Source of the DNA: Candidatus Delongbacteria bacterium
Lineage (GTDB): Bacteria > UBA4055
Assembly: GCA_022013635.1 (NCBI GenBank)
Contig: JAKLPX010000116.1
Span: forward strand, 1-19,594
Length of the DNA stretch: 19,594 nt
Reading direction: 5' to 3'
A model generated the notes under the pieces. The model was given only the letters and a program-made list of their open reading frames with translations. It searched no databases and was not told where the DNA came from. This document shows positions 6,266 through 14,836 of this stretch, piece by piece (positions within the stretch are counted from its first letter, which is position 1; each line of letters starts with the position of its first letter). Position numbers and translations under genes: made by a program.

Positions 6266-8803
6266 CTATCTTATGAAAAAGTGTTGTCTAAAGAATTCTT
6301 CCTGCGCTTCCCTAACCTTTTTCTCCTCAGGTTCAGGCAGATTCCATCCGAGTATATTAATGATTGGCATACTATGACCTGCTATTTTCTGCATATTCAG
6401 GCTATTAACCTGATAATCGAAAAGTGAAAGTGGAGCCATATAGGACAGAATAGGTAAAATGTCGGTATTGACGGGTCCCTTTCCTGCAAATCTGCGGGTA
6501 TTCTCTGGCCCGAAAACAAGTCTTGAGAAAAGTTCGTAAGCCGAGTTAACATTGACTGCCGGATGGGAAATATCAGCTGCGATAACAGGTAGGGAAATTC
6601 TCTTTTTAATGTCCTCCAATTCAGGCTTGTATGAGCCTTTAACTCCGACCAGCAACAGGTCAATCCCGGGAGTAACGACTATCATATATGTTTCAGGAAA
6701 TACTTCCTGAAAAGATCGGAGAACGATTTGGAGGGCTTCAGTCTTTAGACTGTACATCTGAATCCATTGGCCAAATACGCCATCCGGAGTCAGTGCTTCA
6801 TTTGCAAGTTTGTAAAACTCAACGGTAAAAAGGTCTGAAACACCGGCAAGCCACGGATTTGAAGGTTCTGAAATTATCAGATCATATTTTCCTATACTCG
6901 TTTGCAGGTGCAGTCTGCCGTCAGTTATATGTAAATCCACATTTTTACATTCAAGAGGCTTGTTATTGTAATCGTTCAGAAGCATTGCTCCTTCAATAAT
7001 GGCCGGTTCGATCTCTATAGCGTCTACCTTAATCCCGGGATGCAATGCCAATGACCCGACTGTCGTTCCGGTACCGAATCCGATTACACAGGCATTTTCA
7101 GGTTTAGGGTGGAACAGTGCGGGAAAGTGGGCACTCAATTTCTGTGTTGGCATATCGAAGTATGAAGAACCGTCCGGCTTTCCGTTGGTCTTTATATCTA
7201 ATGTGTTCGTTTGTTTGTAATGAGCAACCGTTACAGTTGCAGTAAATCCGTCTCTATAGTAAATCATATCCTGAGCTTGTCTAATGATTTTTCCAACACC
7301 ATGTTCAATTTGAAGATCTTGCTGAAACATGGGCGTATAAATTCCGGCTCCGGCTGTAATTGCAACCTTATCTATACCAGGTACGATCAGCCAGATTATA
7401 AGCAGGCAGACAAGCCCTATTATCTGAATCCTGACAATCTTTTTAATTTTCATTAAAAAAGCGGACAGAAGGCCTGCTGCGATAAGCAGAGTACTAGTGA
7501 AACGCAGTGAATAATCAAGCCCGAAATACGGAATTAGTAAAAATGCGGCGGCGATCGTACCTGCGATCCCTCCGACCGTGTTCCAAGAATAAAAGAAGGA
7601 TGTATTGGCAGCGGGATTATCGGTGCATTGTTTCATCATAAAGAGTCCGTAGGAGAAGAATATTCCCGAAAGCAGAGTTGCGGGACTCATCAGTATTATT
7701 GCAGGTAAAAGCTGATTTACGAATAAACCATATGCGGTTGACGATCTCTCAACGCTGAAATTACTTATATAAAAGTCAGGAAGAAAATTCGCAACGGCAA
7801 TTGAGGCTGTTGTTGCTACCGGAATCAGCATAAGTAAAGTAAAAAAAACTGTCCGGGATACATCGAATGTCCTGTTACCGGCCCGGAGGGCAATGAATTT
7901 CAGGCTGGCTCCTCCGAGAGCTGCTCCGGTTCCGTAAAAGAAAAGATATACTGCAAGTATTGTCGAGTAAGCATATATTGATCCGCCGACAGTCAATACG
8001 ATCAACCGCGTCCATACCAGTTCAGAGGTCAGCCCGATGAACCCTACAAGTGCGGCAATCACGAGAATAACATTTCTAGCTCCGTGCCGCAAAGAAGATT
8101 CTGCGTCAAAAGTTCCCTTTAAGTATTTCTGTTCTCTAAAGGCTTTTAAAGATTTAGAATTTGCTTCTTGCGGTGCGAGCTGCGGGAGAAGTAATATCGC
8201 AACAGGTAAAAGCGCGTTCGCAGCCGCTGTAATATAGATAGTGTTGATCAAGCCTATACCCCGAAGGAGAAAATAGCCTGATGCAATGCAGCCGGCACAG
8301 GCTCCGATAGTATTCAACCCGTAAATTATAGTTATACGGCGCTCTGCAAGTTTTGAATATTTTTGAAGATATTTTCCTAAAACCGGCAGTGCTGCACCCA
8401 TACAAATAGTAGGTATCAACATAATTATTGCGCTGAATAAAATACGGAGAATAAGAATGCTTAGATTCGCGTCGCCAATTTTTTGTAATATAACAGGAAG
8501 GATAGAGAATGCCCATTTAAATATAAACGGACTGATAAATGCGGTTATTGCTATAAGAAATTCCAGGAGAGCGTAAACCTTCAGCGGTTTTTCTTTGCTT
8601 ATGAGGTATCTTGAAGCGAGCCAGGATCCTATCGCCAGTCCACCCATAAAAGACGCTACAACAGTAGTAATTCCCATTGTAGTTGAACCGAGAAGCAGAG
8701 TCAAAAATCTTACCCAGGCGACCTGATAGATCAGCGAAAATGAACCAGAAAAGAAAAGTATAACTCCAAGAGCTATAAATATATGTGCTTGCTTACTTCG
8801 CAT
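6266..8803 (-). CDS. Multi-spanning membrane protein fused to a spermidine-synthase-like domain
   Basis: This 845-residue protein has about 13-14 transmembrane helices in two MFS-like blocks (roughly 7-205 and 243-475). They are followed by a soluble Rossmann domain of the spermidine synthase/methyltransferase fold (about 510-790). Visible motifs are GFGTGT (575-580, nucleotide-type loop), IEIEP (596-600), TDGR (627-630) and ISEPSNPWLAGVSDLFTVEFY from residue 644. In true aminopropyltransferases the last motif carries two catalytic aspartates (D-x-x-D-P); here they read E646 and N649, so normal spermidine synthesis is doubtful. The fused family is widespread in bacteria but its reaction is not established. 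The ribosome binding site GGGGAGAG is strong. The gene follows nifJ by 27 nt and precedes the TMTC-like gene by 12 nt, with no terminator seen, so all three may be co-transcribed. Confidence 0.85.
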   Translation of the reverse strand: MRSKQAHIFIALGVILFFSGSFSLIYQVAWVRFLTLLLGSTTMGITTVVASFMGGLAIGSWLASRYLISKEKPLKVYALLEFLIAITAFISPFIFKWAFSILPVILQKIGDANLSILILRILFSAIIMLIPTICMGAALPVLGKYLQKYSKLAERRITIIYGLNTIGACAGCIASGYFLLRGIGLINTIYITAAANALLPVAILLLPQLAPQEANSKSLKAFREQKYLKGTFDAESSLRHGARNVILVIAALVGFIGLTSELVWTRLIVLTVGGSIYAYSTILAVYLFFYGTGAALGGASLKFIALRAGNRTFDVSRTVFFTLLMLIPVATTASIAVANFLPDFYISNFSVERSSTAYGLFVNQLLPAIILMSPATLLSGIFFSYGLFMMKQCTDNPAANTSFFYSWNTVGGIAGTIAAAFLLIPYFGLDYSLRFTSTLLIAAGLLSAFLMKIKKIVRIQIIGLVCLLIIWLIVPGIDKVAITAGAGIYTPMFQQDLQIEHGVGKIIRQAQDMIYYRDGFTATVTVAHYKQTNTLDIKTNGKPDGSSYFDMPTQKLSAHFPALFHPKPENACVIGFGTGTTVGSLALHPGIKVDAIEIEPAIIEGAMLLNDYNNKPLECKNVDLHITDGRLHLQTSIGKYDLIISEPSNPWLAGVSDLFTVEFYKLANEALTPDGVFGQWIQMYSLKTEALQIVLRSFQEVFPETYMIVVTPGIDLLLVGVKGSYKPELEDIKKRISLPVIAADISHPAVNVNSAYELFSRLVFGPENTRRFAGKGPVNTDILPILSYMAPLSLFDYQVNSLNMQKIAGHSMPIINILGWNLPEPEEKKVREAQEEFFRQHFFIR

Positions 8804-8830
8804 GACTCTCTCCCCATTTTAAAGACTGTG

Positions 8831-11800
8831 TTAAAACTTCATTTCTGATTTCATTTTATAGCTGTTATATCTCCATTTTGCGTTATCTTCGGCAGCTTTG
8901 AATAATACTTCTGCTTCTTCAGGGAATGTTTTCATTAACGAAGTATATCTGACTTCTCCCTTAAGGAAATCCTGGAATTTTTCCCAATTAGGTTCTCTTG
9001 AATCTAATGCAAACGGATTTTTCCCTTCCGCTTCAAGCATGGGATTGTATCTGTAAAGATGCCAGTATCCCGCTTCAACGGCCAATTTCTCTTCATGCTG
9101 GGTTTTACCCATTCCGGATTTCAAACCGTGATTGATACACGGTGCATAAGCGATTATTAAAGAAGGTCCGTGATAGGCTTCGGCTTCTTTAATTGCTTTA
9201 AAATACTGTGCATGATTTGCGCCCATAGCTACCTGAGCGACATAAACATAACCGTAGCTCATAGCCATCATGCCGAGGTCTTTTTTTCTGATCTTTTTTC
9301 CGGAAGCGGCAAATTTTGCCACTGCCCCGGCAGGCGTTGCTTTTGAAGACTGTCCGCCTGTATTGGAATAAACTTCGGTATCCATCACCAAAAGATTTAC
9401 ATCATCGCCTGAAGCTATCACATGATCAAGTCCGCCGTAGCCGATATCATAAGCCCAACCGTCTCCTCCGAATATCGATACTGATTTTTTCACTAAATAT
9501 TGATCAAGCTGTTTGATGTCTTGGATCAGATCGCCATTTTCATCGGCAATCGCCTTTCTGACAAGTTCAGAAGCTTTCTTTGATTCTTCGGCGTTGTCTT
9601 TGCCTTTTATCCAAGCCTCGAAAGCAACCTCGGTTTCCGATTTTATATTTCCGCTTTCAATTTCCGCTTTCATTTTAAGAGCGATTCTTTCTCTTAATTT
9701 GCTGATGCCAAGAGACATTCCGAAACCGTATTCTGCGTTATCTTCAAACAGCGAATTCGCCCAAGCGGGTCCCTGACCTTTTGCATTCATGCAGTAAGGA
9801 GTCGAAGGAGCCGATCCGCCGTAAATTGATGAACAACCCGTCGCGTTGGCGACTATCATTCTGTCTCCGAATAGTTGAGTTATAGCTTTAATATAAGGGG
9901 TTTCTCCGCAACCGCCGCAAGCACCCGAAAATTCAAATAAAGGTTGCGCAAATTGCGACGATTTTACATTGGCAAATTTATCTGTTAAATGATCTTTATA
10001 AGTTACGGTTTTTGAAATCATATTCCATCTTTCAACTTCAGCCGTTTGAGTTCCGAGCGGTTTCATTTCGAGAGCTTTTCCCTTTGGAGCCGGACAAACA
10101 TCAGCGCAGTTGCCGCATCCTGTACAATCAAGTACGCTGACTTGAATTCTGAATTTTAATCCGTCGAATTCTTTTCCGACAGCTTTTAAATACTTTGTGC
10201 CTGCTGATAGTTTTGCTTCCTCATCCGCATTAATTAAAAACGGCCTTATAACAGCGTGGGGACAAACATACGCACATTGGTTACATTGAATACAATTTTC
10301 GCTTATCCATTCCGGAACATTTACCGCAATACCTCTTTTTTCAAAAGCTGTAGTACCTGCCGGGAATGTTCCATCCTCTTTACCTATGAATGCGCTTACC
10401 GGCAGATCATCGCCCTTTTGCGCGTTCATTATATCGCATACGCCCTTGATGAATTCCGGTCTGCAACAGCCTTTATCAATCTTAAAGTCTTTGCCGTCTA
10501 TATTTTTCCATTCTGACGGTACGGCTACCTTAACTAATTTGTTTCCGCCGAGATCAACTGCCGCATTATTCATTTTTACGACTTCTTCACCTTTCTTTCC
10601 GAAATTTTTCAGAACATGAATCTTCATCTGCTCAAGGGCGAGATCATAAGGTATTACTTCGGATATCCTGAAAAATGCCGCCTGCATAACGGTATTTATC
10701 CTGTTGCCCAGCCCTATTTCTTCTGCTATAGCCGTGGCATTGATGATATAGAAATTGATTTCATTCTCTGCCAAATATTTTTTCATATTGTCCGGCAGTC
10801 TCCGTTTTGTTTCCTCAACATCCCAGATTGAATTGAATAGGAACGCTCCGCCTTTTTTAAGACCTTTCAGCACATCGTATTGATTGATGTAAGCGGGAAC
10901 ATGGCAGGCTACAAAATCCGGTGCGTTAACCAGATACGGACTTCTGATAGGGTTGTCGCCGAATCTTAAATGCGATCCTGTAAATCCGCCCGACTTTTTT
11001 GAATCGTAGGCAAAATATGCCTGGCAGTATTTATCCGTATTATCGCCGATGATCTTGATCGAGTTTTTATTTGCGCCTACGGTTCCGTCTGATCCTAAAC
11101 CGTAGAATTTAGCCGCATAACTGCCTTTTCTGTTAAGCATGATCTTCTCGCCTAATGGAAGCGATTTGAATGTTACATCGTCAACGATTCCGATTGTAAA
11201 ATCGTTTTTCGGTTCGTTTGCCTCTAAATTTTTATAGACCGCAAAAATTTGATCCGGAACGGTATCCTTTGAAGATAAGCCGTAACGACCGCCGACTATT
11301 AACGGTTTTACTATTTCATCATAGAAAACGGATTTGATATCAAGATATAAAGGCTCTCCGGTTGATCCGGGTTCTTTTGTCCTGTCGAGAACAGCTATTC
11401 TTTTTACAGATTTCGGTATAACTCTCATGAAATATTTTTTTGAGAACGGTCTATACAAATGAACTGAAACAAGACCGACTTTTTTTCCGGTTTCAATTAA
11501 ATAATCAACAGTTTCTTTGATTGTTTCCGTCCCTGAACCCATCGCGATTATTATATTCTCGGCGTCTTCAGAACCGTAATATGTAAAAGGATGATATTCC
11601 CTGCCTGTTTTCTTAGAGATTTTCTGCATATAATCTTCAACAATATCAGGAACTGCGTCGTAAAATTTATTCGAAATTTCTTTTGTCTGAAAGTAGATAT
11701 CGGGATTCTGAGCGGTTCCTCTCGTAACAGGATGTTCGGGATTAAGAGCGTTGTCTCTGAATTTTTTTAAGGCTTCCCGATCAAGTAATTCAGCCATATC

Positions 11801-12370
11801 TTCGTTTTCAAAATATTCTATTTTCTGAACTTCGTGCGAAGTTCTGAATCCGTCGAAGAAATGAACAAACGGTATTCTCGATTTAATCGCTGTTAAATGC
11901 GCTATACCGGCTATATCCATAATCTCCTGAACGCTTCCGGTTGCCAAAAAGGCGAATCCTGTTTGTCTTGCGCTCATAACATCGCTGTGATCTCCGAAAA
12001 TTGACAACGCCTGAGCCGCTATACTTCTTGCACTCACATGAAACACCCCCGGCAGCAACTCGCCTGCTATCTTATACATATTCGGGATCATCAGCAGTAG
12101 ACCCTGTGATGCTGTGTAAGTCGTTGTCAACGCACCTGCCTGCAATGAGCCGTGAACAGCGCCCGACGCGCCGCCTTCCGATTGCATTTCCGAAACTTTT
12201 ACAGTTTCGCCAAAAATATTTTTTCTGCCGTGAGCCGACCATTCGTCAATAAATTCGGCCATATTTGAAGACGGCGTTATAGGATAAATTGCCGCTACTT
12301 CGCTGAACATATAAGCTATATGCGCCGCGGCGGTATTGCCGTCGCATGTCATAAATTTTTTGTTTCCCAT
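8831..12370 (-). CDS. nifJ: Pyruvate:ferredoxin (flavodoxin) oxidoreductase
   Basis: This homodimeric-type PFOR (1179 residues, full length for the family) oxidises pyruvate with CoA to acetyl-CoA and CO2, reducing ferredoxin or flavodoxin in the cytoplasm. The N-terminal pyruvate-binding domain shows YPITPSSNMAEF (29-40) and SEGGASGAVHG. Two 4Fe-4S clusters are ligated by CIQCNQCAYVC (693-703) and CTGCGNCADVC (749-759). The proximal cluster uses CGGC (818-821), C846 in NATGCSS, and the cysteine of APCINHG near the C-terminus. The thiamine diphosphate region includes GGDGWAYDIGYGG and DTEVYSNTGGQSS. The start has an excellent ribosome binding site (AAGGAG) and a candidate promoter 65 nt upstream. 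It is transcribed away from the PPi-type pfk gene, and two membrane-protein genes follow it. It implies anaerobic, ferredoxin-based energy metabolism. Confidence 0.97.
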   Translation of the reverse strand: MGNKKFMTCDGNTAAAHIAYMFSEVAAIYPITPSSNMAEFIDEWSAHGRKNIFGETVKVSEMQSEGGASGAVHGSLQAGALTTTYTASQGLLLMIPNMYKIAGELLPGVFHVSARSIAAQALSIFGDHSDVMSARQTGFAFLATGSVQEIMDIAGIAHLTAIKSRIPFVHFFDGFRTSHEVQKIEYFENEDMAELLDREALKKFRDNALNPEHPVTRGTAQNPDIYFQTKEISNKFYDAVPDIVEDYMQKISKKTGREYHPFTYYGSEDAENIIIAMGSGTETIKETVDYLIETGKKVGLVSVHLYRPFSKKYFMRVIPKSVKRIAVLDRTKEPGSTGEPLYLDIKSVFYDEIVKPLIVGGRYGLSSKDTVPDQIFAVYKNLEANEPKNDFTIGIVDDVTFKSLPLGEKIMLNRKGSYAAKFYGLGSDGTVGANKNSIKIIGDNTDKYCQAYFAYDSKKSGGFTGSHLRFGDNPIRSPYLVNAPDFVACHVPAYINQYDVLKGLKKGGAFLFNSIWDVEETKRRLPDNMKKYLAENEINFYIINATAIAEEIGLGNRINTVMQAAFFRISEVIPYDLALEQMKIHVLKNFGKKGEEVVKMNNAAVDLGGNKLVKVAVPSEWKNIDGKDFKIDKGCCRPEFIKGVCDIMNAQKGDDLPVSAFIGKEDGTFPAGTTAFEKRGIAVNVPEWISENCIQCNQCAYVCPHAVIRPFLINADEEAKLSAGTKYLKAVGKEFDGLKFRIQVSVLDCTGCGNCADVCPAPKGKALEMKPLGTQTAEVERWNMISKTVTYKDHLTDKFANVKSSQFAQPLFEFSGACGGCGETPYIKAITQLFGDRMIVANATGCSSIYGGSAPSTPYCMNAKGQGPAWANSLFEDNAEYGFGMSLGISKLRERIALKMKAEIESGNIKSETEVAFEAWIKGKDNAEESKKASELVRKAIADENGDLIQDIKQLDQYLVKKSVSIFGGDGWAYDIGYGGLDHVIASGDDVNLLVMDTEVYSNTGGQSSKATPAGAVAKFAASGKKIRKKDLGMMAMSYGYVYVAQVAMGANHAQYFKAIKEAEAYHGPSLIIAYAPCINHGLKSGMGKTQHEEKLAVEAGYWHLYRYNPMLEAEGKNPFALDSREPNWEKFQDFLKGEVRYTSLMKTFPEEAEVLFKAAEDNAKWRYNSYKMKSEMKF

Positions 12371-12434
12371 TACTTGGCTCCTTCTATTTCTAAATTTTTG
12401 ATTTACTTTGTCTTTAATTAAAAAAAACAGTCAA

Positions 12435-12463
12435 AAAATATAATTTTTATCCCGTTTTAGCAA
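12435..12463 (-). promoter_or_regulatory. Predicted promoter of nifJ
   Basis: On the minus strand, TTGCTA (12463-12458), a 17-nt spacer and TATTTT (12440-12435) form a sigma-70-like promoter about 65 nt before the nifJ start codon. TTGACT (12433-12428) offers a weaker alternative without a clear -10. Confidence 0.5.
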
Positions 12464-12472
12464 GTTTTTTTT

Positions 12473-12495
12473 TGAGGGTCACTATTTGACCCTCA
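12473..12495. promoter_or_regulatory. Perfect inverted repeat between the divergent nifJ and pfk promoters
   Basis: TGAGGGTCA (12473-12481) and TGACCCTCA (12487-12495) are perfect 9-bp arms around CTATT. The site lies 9 bp upstream of the nifJ -35 and 21 bp upstream of the pfk -35, so one bound dimer could act on both genes. No T-tract follows on either strand, so it is not a normal terminator. The cognate regulator is unknown; the site does not match the Rex or FNR consensus. Confidence 0.5.
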
Positions 12496-12516
12496 TCATT
12501 GTTTAATTTAATGTAG

Positions 12517-12545
12517 TTGACTATAAAACGATAGATATTTATATT
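12517..12545 (+). promoter_or_regulatory. Predicted promoter of the pfk-recA-lysS operon
   Basis: TTGACT (12517-12522), a spacer of exactly 17 nt and TATATT (12540-12545) lie about 50 nt before the pfk ATG. This is the most convincing promoter in the window. Confidence 0.65.
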
Positions 12546-12595
12546 TATGTGTGATTTATAGTTCATTAAAAAATAATTAAGTATAGGAGCGCAAA

Positions 12596-13813
12596 ATGCA
12601 AAAAGGAACAGTAGCAATTTTATGCGGGGGAGGACCTGCCCCGGGAATTAATACGGTCGTGGCGACGATAACCAAGAGATTTCTATCCGACGGATATTCC
12701 GTTCTCGGTTTAAATTACGGTTACAAGACTCTGTTTACCGATAAACCGGATGTTGTCGAATTGAATTTCGATCTGGCGGACAGAATTTTCAACAGAGGCG
12801 GGTCGTATCTTAAAATGAGCCGTCACAAACCGAAAGACGATGAATTCTCGACTGAGTTTTTCACGAAATATGATGTTAAGCTTTTGGTTACGATAGGGGG
12901 AGATGACACGGCTTCTTCCGCAAACAGGCTCACAAAATTTCTTGAAGCGCACAATATTAAGATTCAGAACATTCATGTCCCGAAAACGATTGATAACGAC
13001 CTTCCTCTGCCTTATAATCTGCCTACATTCGGTTATCATTCATCAAAGAACGAGGGCGTACGCATAGCGTTAACCGTTTATGAAGACGGAAGAACCAGCG
13101 GAAACTGGTTTGTCGTCTGTTCAATGGGCAGAGAAGCCGGACATCTTGCCTTCGGAATAGGAGCAAGCGCTCATTATCCGATGATAATTGTTCCCGAAAT
13201 GTTTAAAAAAGTTGAAATTACATTCGACAGAATGGTCAGAATGATGGTTTCGGCAATCGTAAAAAGAATTCTTCTCGGCATTGATTACGGCGCGATTATC
13301 ATTAGCGAAGGAGTTTTTCACTTCATGTCGGACGAACAAATATTAAAGTCCGGAGTGAATTTTTCTTACGATGATCACGGACATCCCGAACTCGGAAAAG
13401 TTAGCAAGGCGCATATATTCAATGAGCTCCTTCAGATCGAACTGAATAAACTCAGAATTAAAGTAAAGAGCCGCCCCGTAGAAATAGATTATGAGATCAG
13501 ATGCATAGATCCGATAGCTTTCGATTTAAGATATTGCTCTTCTTTGGGGAACGGCGTAAAGGAATTATTCGACAGAGGAGAAAAAGGCTGTATTGTCATT
13601 TCAAGACCGGACGGAAAAGTCGAACCCTTGTTTCTCAAAGATATTGCCGATGCAAACGGAAAGATTAAACCAAGACTTCTTGATACGGAAAGCGAATCCT
13701 ATAAGCTTATCTTTAACAGCATGGATTCAATAAAAAAAGAGGATTACGACAAAGCTAAGAAATATTTGTCCGAACCTGAATATTACGATTTAAAAAACAT
13801 ACTTGCTTTATAA
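12596..13813 (+). CDS. 6-phosphofructokinase, pyrophosphate-dependent type
   Basis: This 405-residue cytoplasmic PFK-fold enzyme phosphorylates fructose 6-phosphate at C1. It begins with the phosphate-binding motif GGGPAPGIN (11-19). GGDDT (101-105) has Asp where ATP-dependent enzymes have Gly (GGDGS). PKTIDND (129-135) has Lys130 where ATP enzymes have Gly (PGTIDND), with Asp133 as the expected catalytic base. MGREAG (177-182) binds substrate. This Asp/Lys pair is the established mark of pyrophosphate-dependent PFKs, so PPi is the predicted phosphoryl donor and the step may be reversible; kinetics cannot be read from sequence. The start has AGGAG 7 nt upstream and a good promoter. The recA start codon follows the stop by 10 nt, so the two are probably co-transcribed. 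The C-terminal part beyond residue 300 is less conserved than the core. Confidence 0.92.
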   Translation: MQKGTVAILCGGGPAPGINTVVATITKRFLSDGYSVLGLNYGYKTLFTDKPDVVELNFDLADRIFNRGGSYLKMSRHKPKDDEFSTEFFTKYDVKLLVTIGGDDTASSANRLTKFLEAHNIKIQNIHVPKTIDNDLPLPYNLPTFGYHSSKNEGVRIALTVYEDGRTSGNWFVVCSMGREAGHLAFGIGASAHYPMIIVPEMFKKVEITFDRMVRMMVSAIVKRILLGIDYGAIIISEGVFHFMSDEQILKSGVNFSYDDHGHPELGKVSKAHIFNELLQIELNKLRIKVKSRPVEIDYEIRCIDPIAFDLRYCSSLGNGVKELFDRGEKGCIVISRPDGKVEPLFLKDIADANGKIKPRLLDTESESYKLIFNSMDSIKKEDYDKAKKYLSEPEYYDLKNILAL

Positions 13814-13823
13814 GGAGACCGAA

Positions 13824-14822
13824 ATGAGCGAAAACATCGAAAAAATGAAAATGCTTGATCTGTCCATTGCGCAGATTGAGAAATCTTACGGTAAAGGAAC
13901 CATAATGAAATTGGGTGATGACAAGCCTATTTTAAAACTTGAAGCCATATCTACAGGCTCAATCGGTCTTGATATAGCGACCGGCATCGGAGGATATCCC
14001 AAGGGAAGAATCGTTGAAATATTCGGTCCCGAAAGCTCAGGAAAAACAACTATGGCTCTTCATGCAATTGCCGAAGCTCAGAAAGCCGGCGGTATAGCGG
14101 CATTTATTGACGCCGAGCATGCTTTGGATACGGGATATGCCGATAAGATAGGCGTAGATGTTAAAAACCTGCTTGTATCCCAACCGGATTACGGCGAACA
14201 GGCGATGGATATTGTAGAAACGCTTGTCAGATCAAATGCAATAGATATTATAGTTATAGACTCAGTCGCCGCATTGACTCCGAAAGCGGAAATCGAAGGC
14301 GAAATGGGTGATTCTCACATGGGTCTTCAGGCCCGCCTGATGTCTCAGGCATTAAGGAAATTGACATCGGCAATATCTAAATCAAAATGCATCGTGATTT
14401 TCATCAATCAGATAAGAATGAAGATCGGCGTAATGTTTGGTAATCCCGAAACGACGACAGGAGGAAACGCTTTAAAATTCTATGCCTCGATCAGACTTGA
14501 TGTCAGAAAAATTGCAAGCGTAAAAGATAAAGAGGATTTTACCGGAAACAGAACGAGAGTTAAAGTTGTAAAAAATAAAGTAGCGCCTCCATTTAAAACT
14601 GCGGAGTTCGACATGATGTACGGTGCAGGAGTCAGCAGAACCGGAGAAATCATTGATATAGCCGTTGATAAAGACATAATAAAGAAATCAGGCTCGTGGT
14701 TCTCTTACGGTGACGACAGGATCGGACAAGGCAAAGAAAAGGTGAAACAGTATCTTGAAGAAAACCCCGCCCTGCTTACTGAGATTGAGAAAAAAGTAAA
14801 AGATATTTTCGGAATAATTTAA
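13824..14822 (+). CDS. recA: Recombinase RecA
   Basis: RecA forms ATP-dependent filaments on single-stranded DNA, drives homologous recombination and stimulates LexA-type self-cleavage. The protein has 332 residues from ATG 13824. AAGGAG overlaps the pfk stop codon 6 nt before this ATG, which makes it a better start than the in-frame upstream codon at 13803. Motifs: Walker [10 protein letters not shown] (68-76), [10 protein letters not shown] with catalytic Glu98, Walker [11 protein letters not shown], loop L1 around [25 protein letters not shown], and loop L2 around [15 protein letters not shown]. It ends at KVKDIFGII, so the acidic C-terminal tail found in E. coli RecA is missing. It lies between pfk and lysS. 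I saw no obvious LexA-box palindrome upstream, and its position inside a metabolic operon suggests constitutive expression. Confidence 0.97.
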   Translation: MSENIEKMKMLDLSIAQIEKSYGKGTIMKLGDDKPILKLEAISTGSIGLDIATGIGGYPKGRIVEIFGPESSGKTTMALHAIAEAQKAGGIAAFIDAEHALDTGYADKIGVDVKNLLVSQPDYGEQAMDIVETLVRSNAIDIIVIDSVAALTPKAEIEGEMGDSHMGLQARLMSQALRKLTSAISKSKCIVIFINQIRMKIGVMFGNPETTTGGNALKFYASIRLDVRKIASVKDKEDFTGNRTRVKVVKNKVAPPFKTAEFDMMYGAGVSRTGEIIDIAVDKDIIKKSGSWFSYGDDRIGQGKEKVKQYLEENPALLTEIEKKVKDIFGII

Positions 14823-14836
14823 CCGTTGAGGATAAA

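Noticed and set aside
8154..8516. 120-codon open frame overlapping the fused spermidine-synthase-like gene
   Set aside because: It is an alternative frame of a well-supported membrane-protein gene and reads as low-quality Tyr/Arg-rich sequence.
12473..12495. nifJ-pfk hairpin as a transcription terminator
   Set aside because: It is followed by CATCATTG on the plus strand and by an A-run on the minus strand, so no U-tract forms, and it lies between divergent promoters where no transcript ends.
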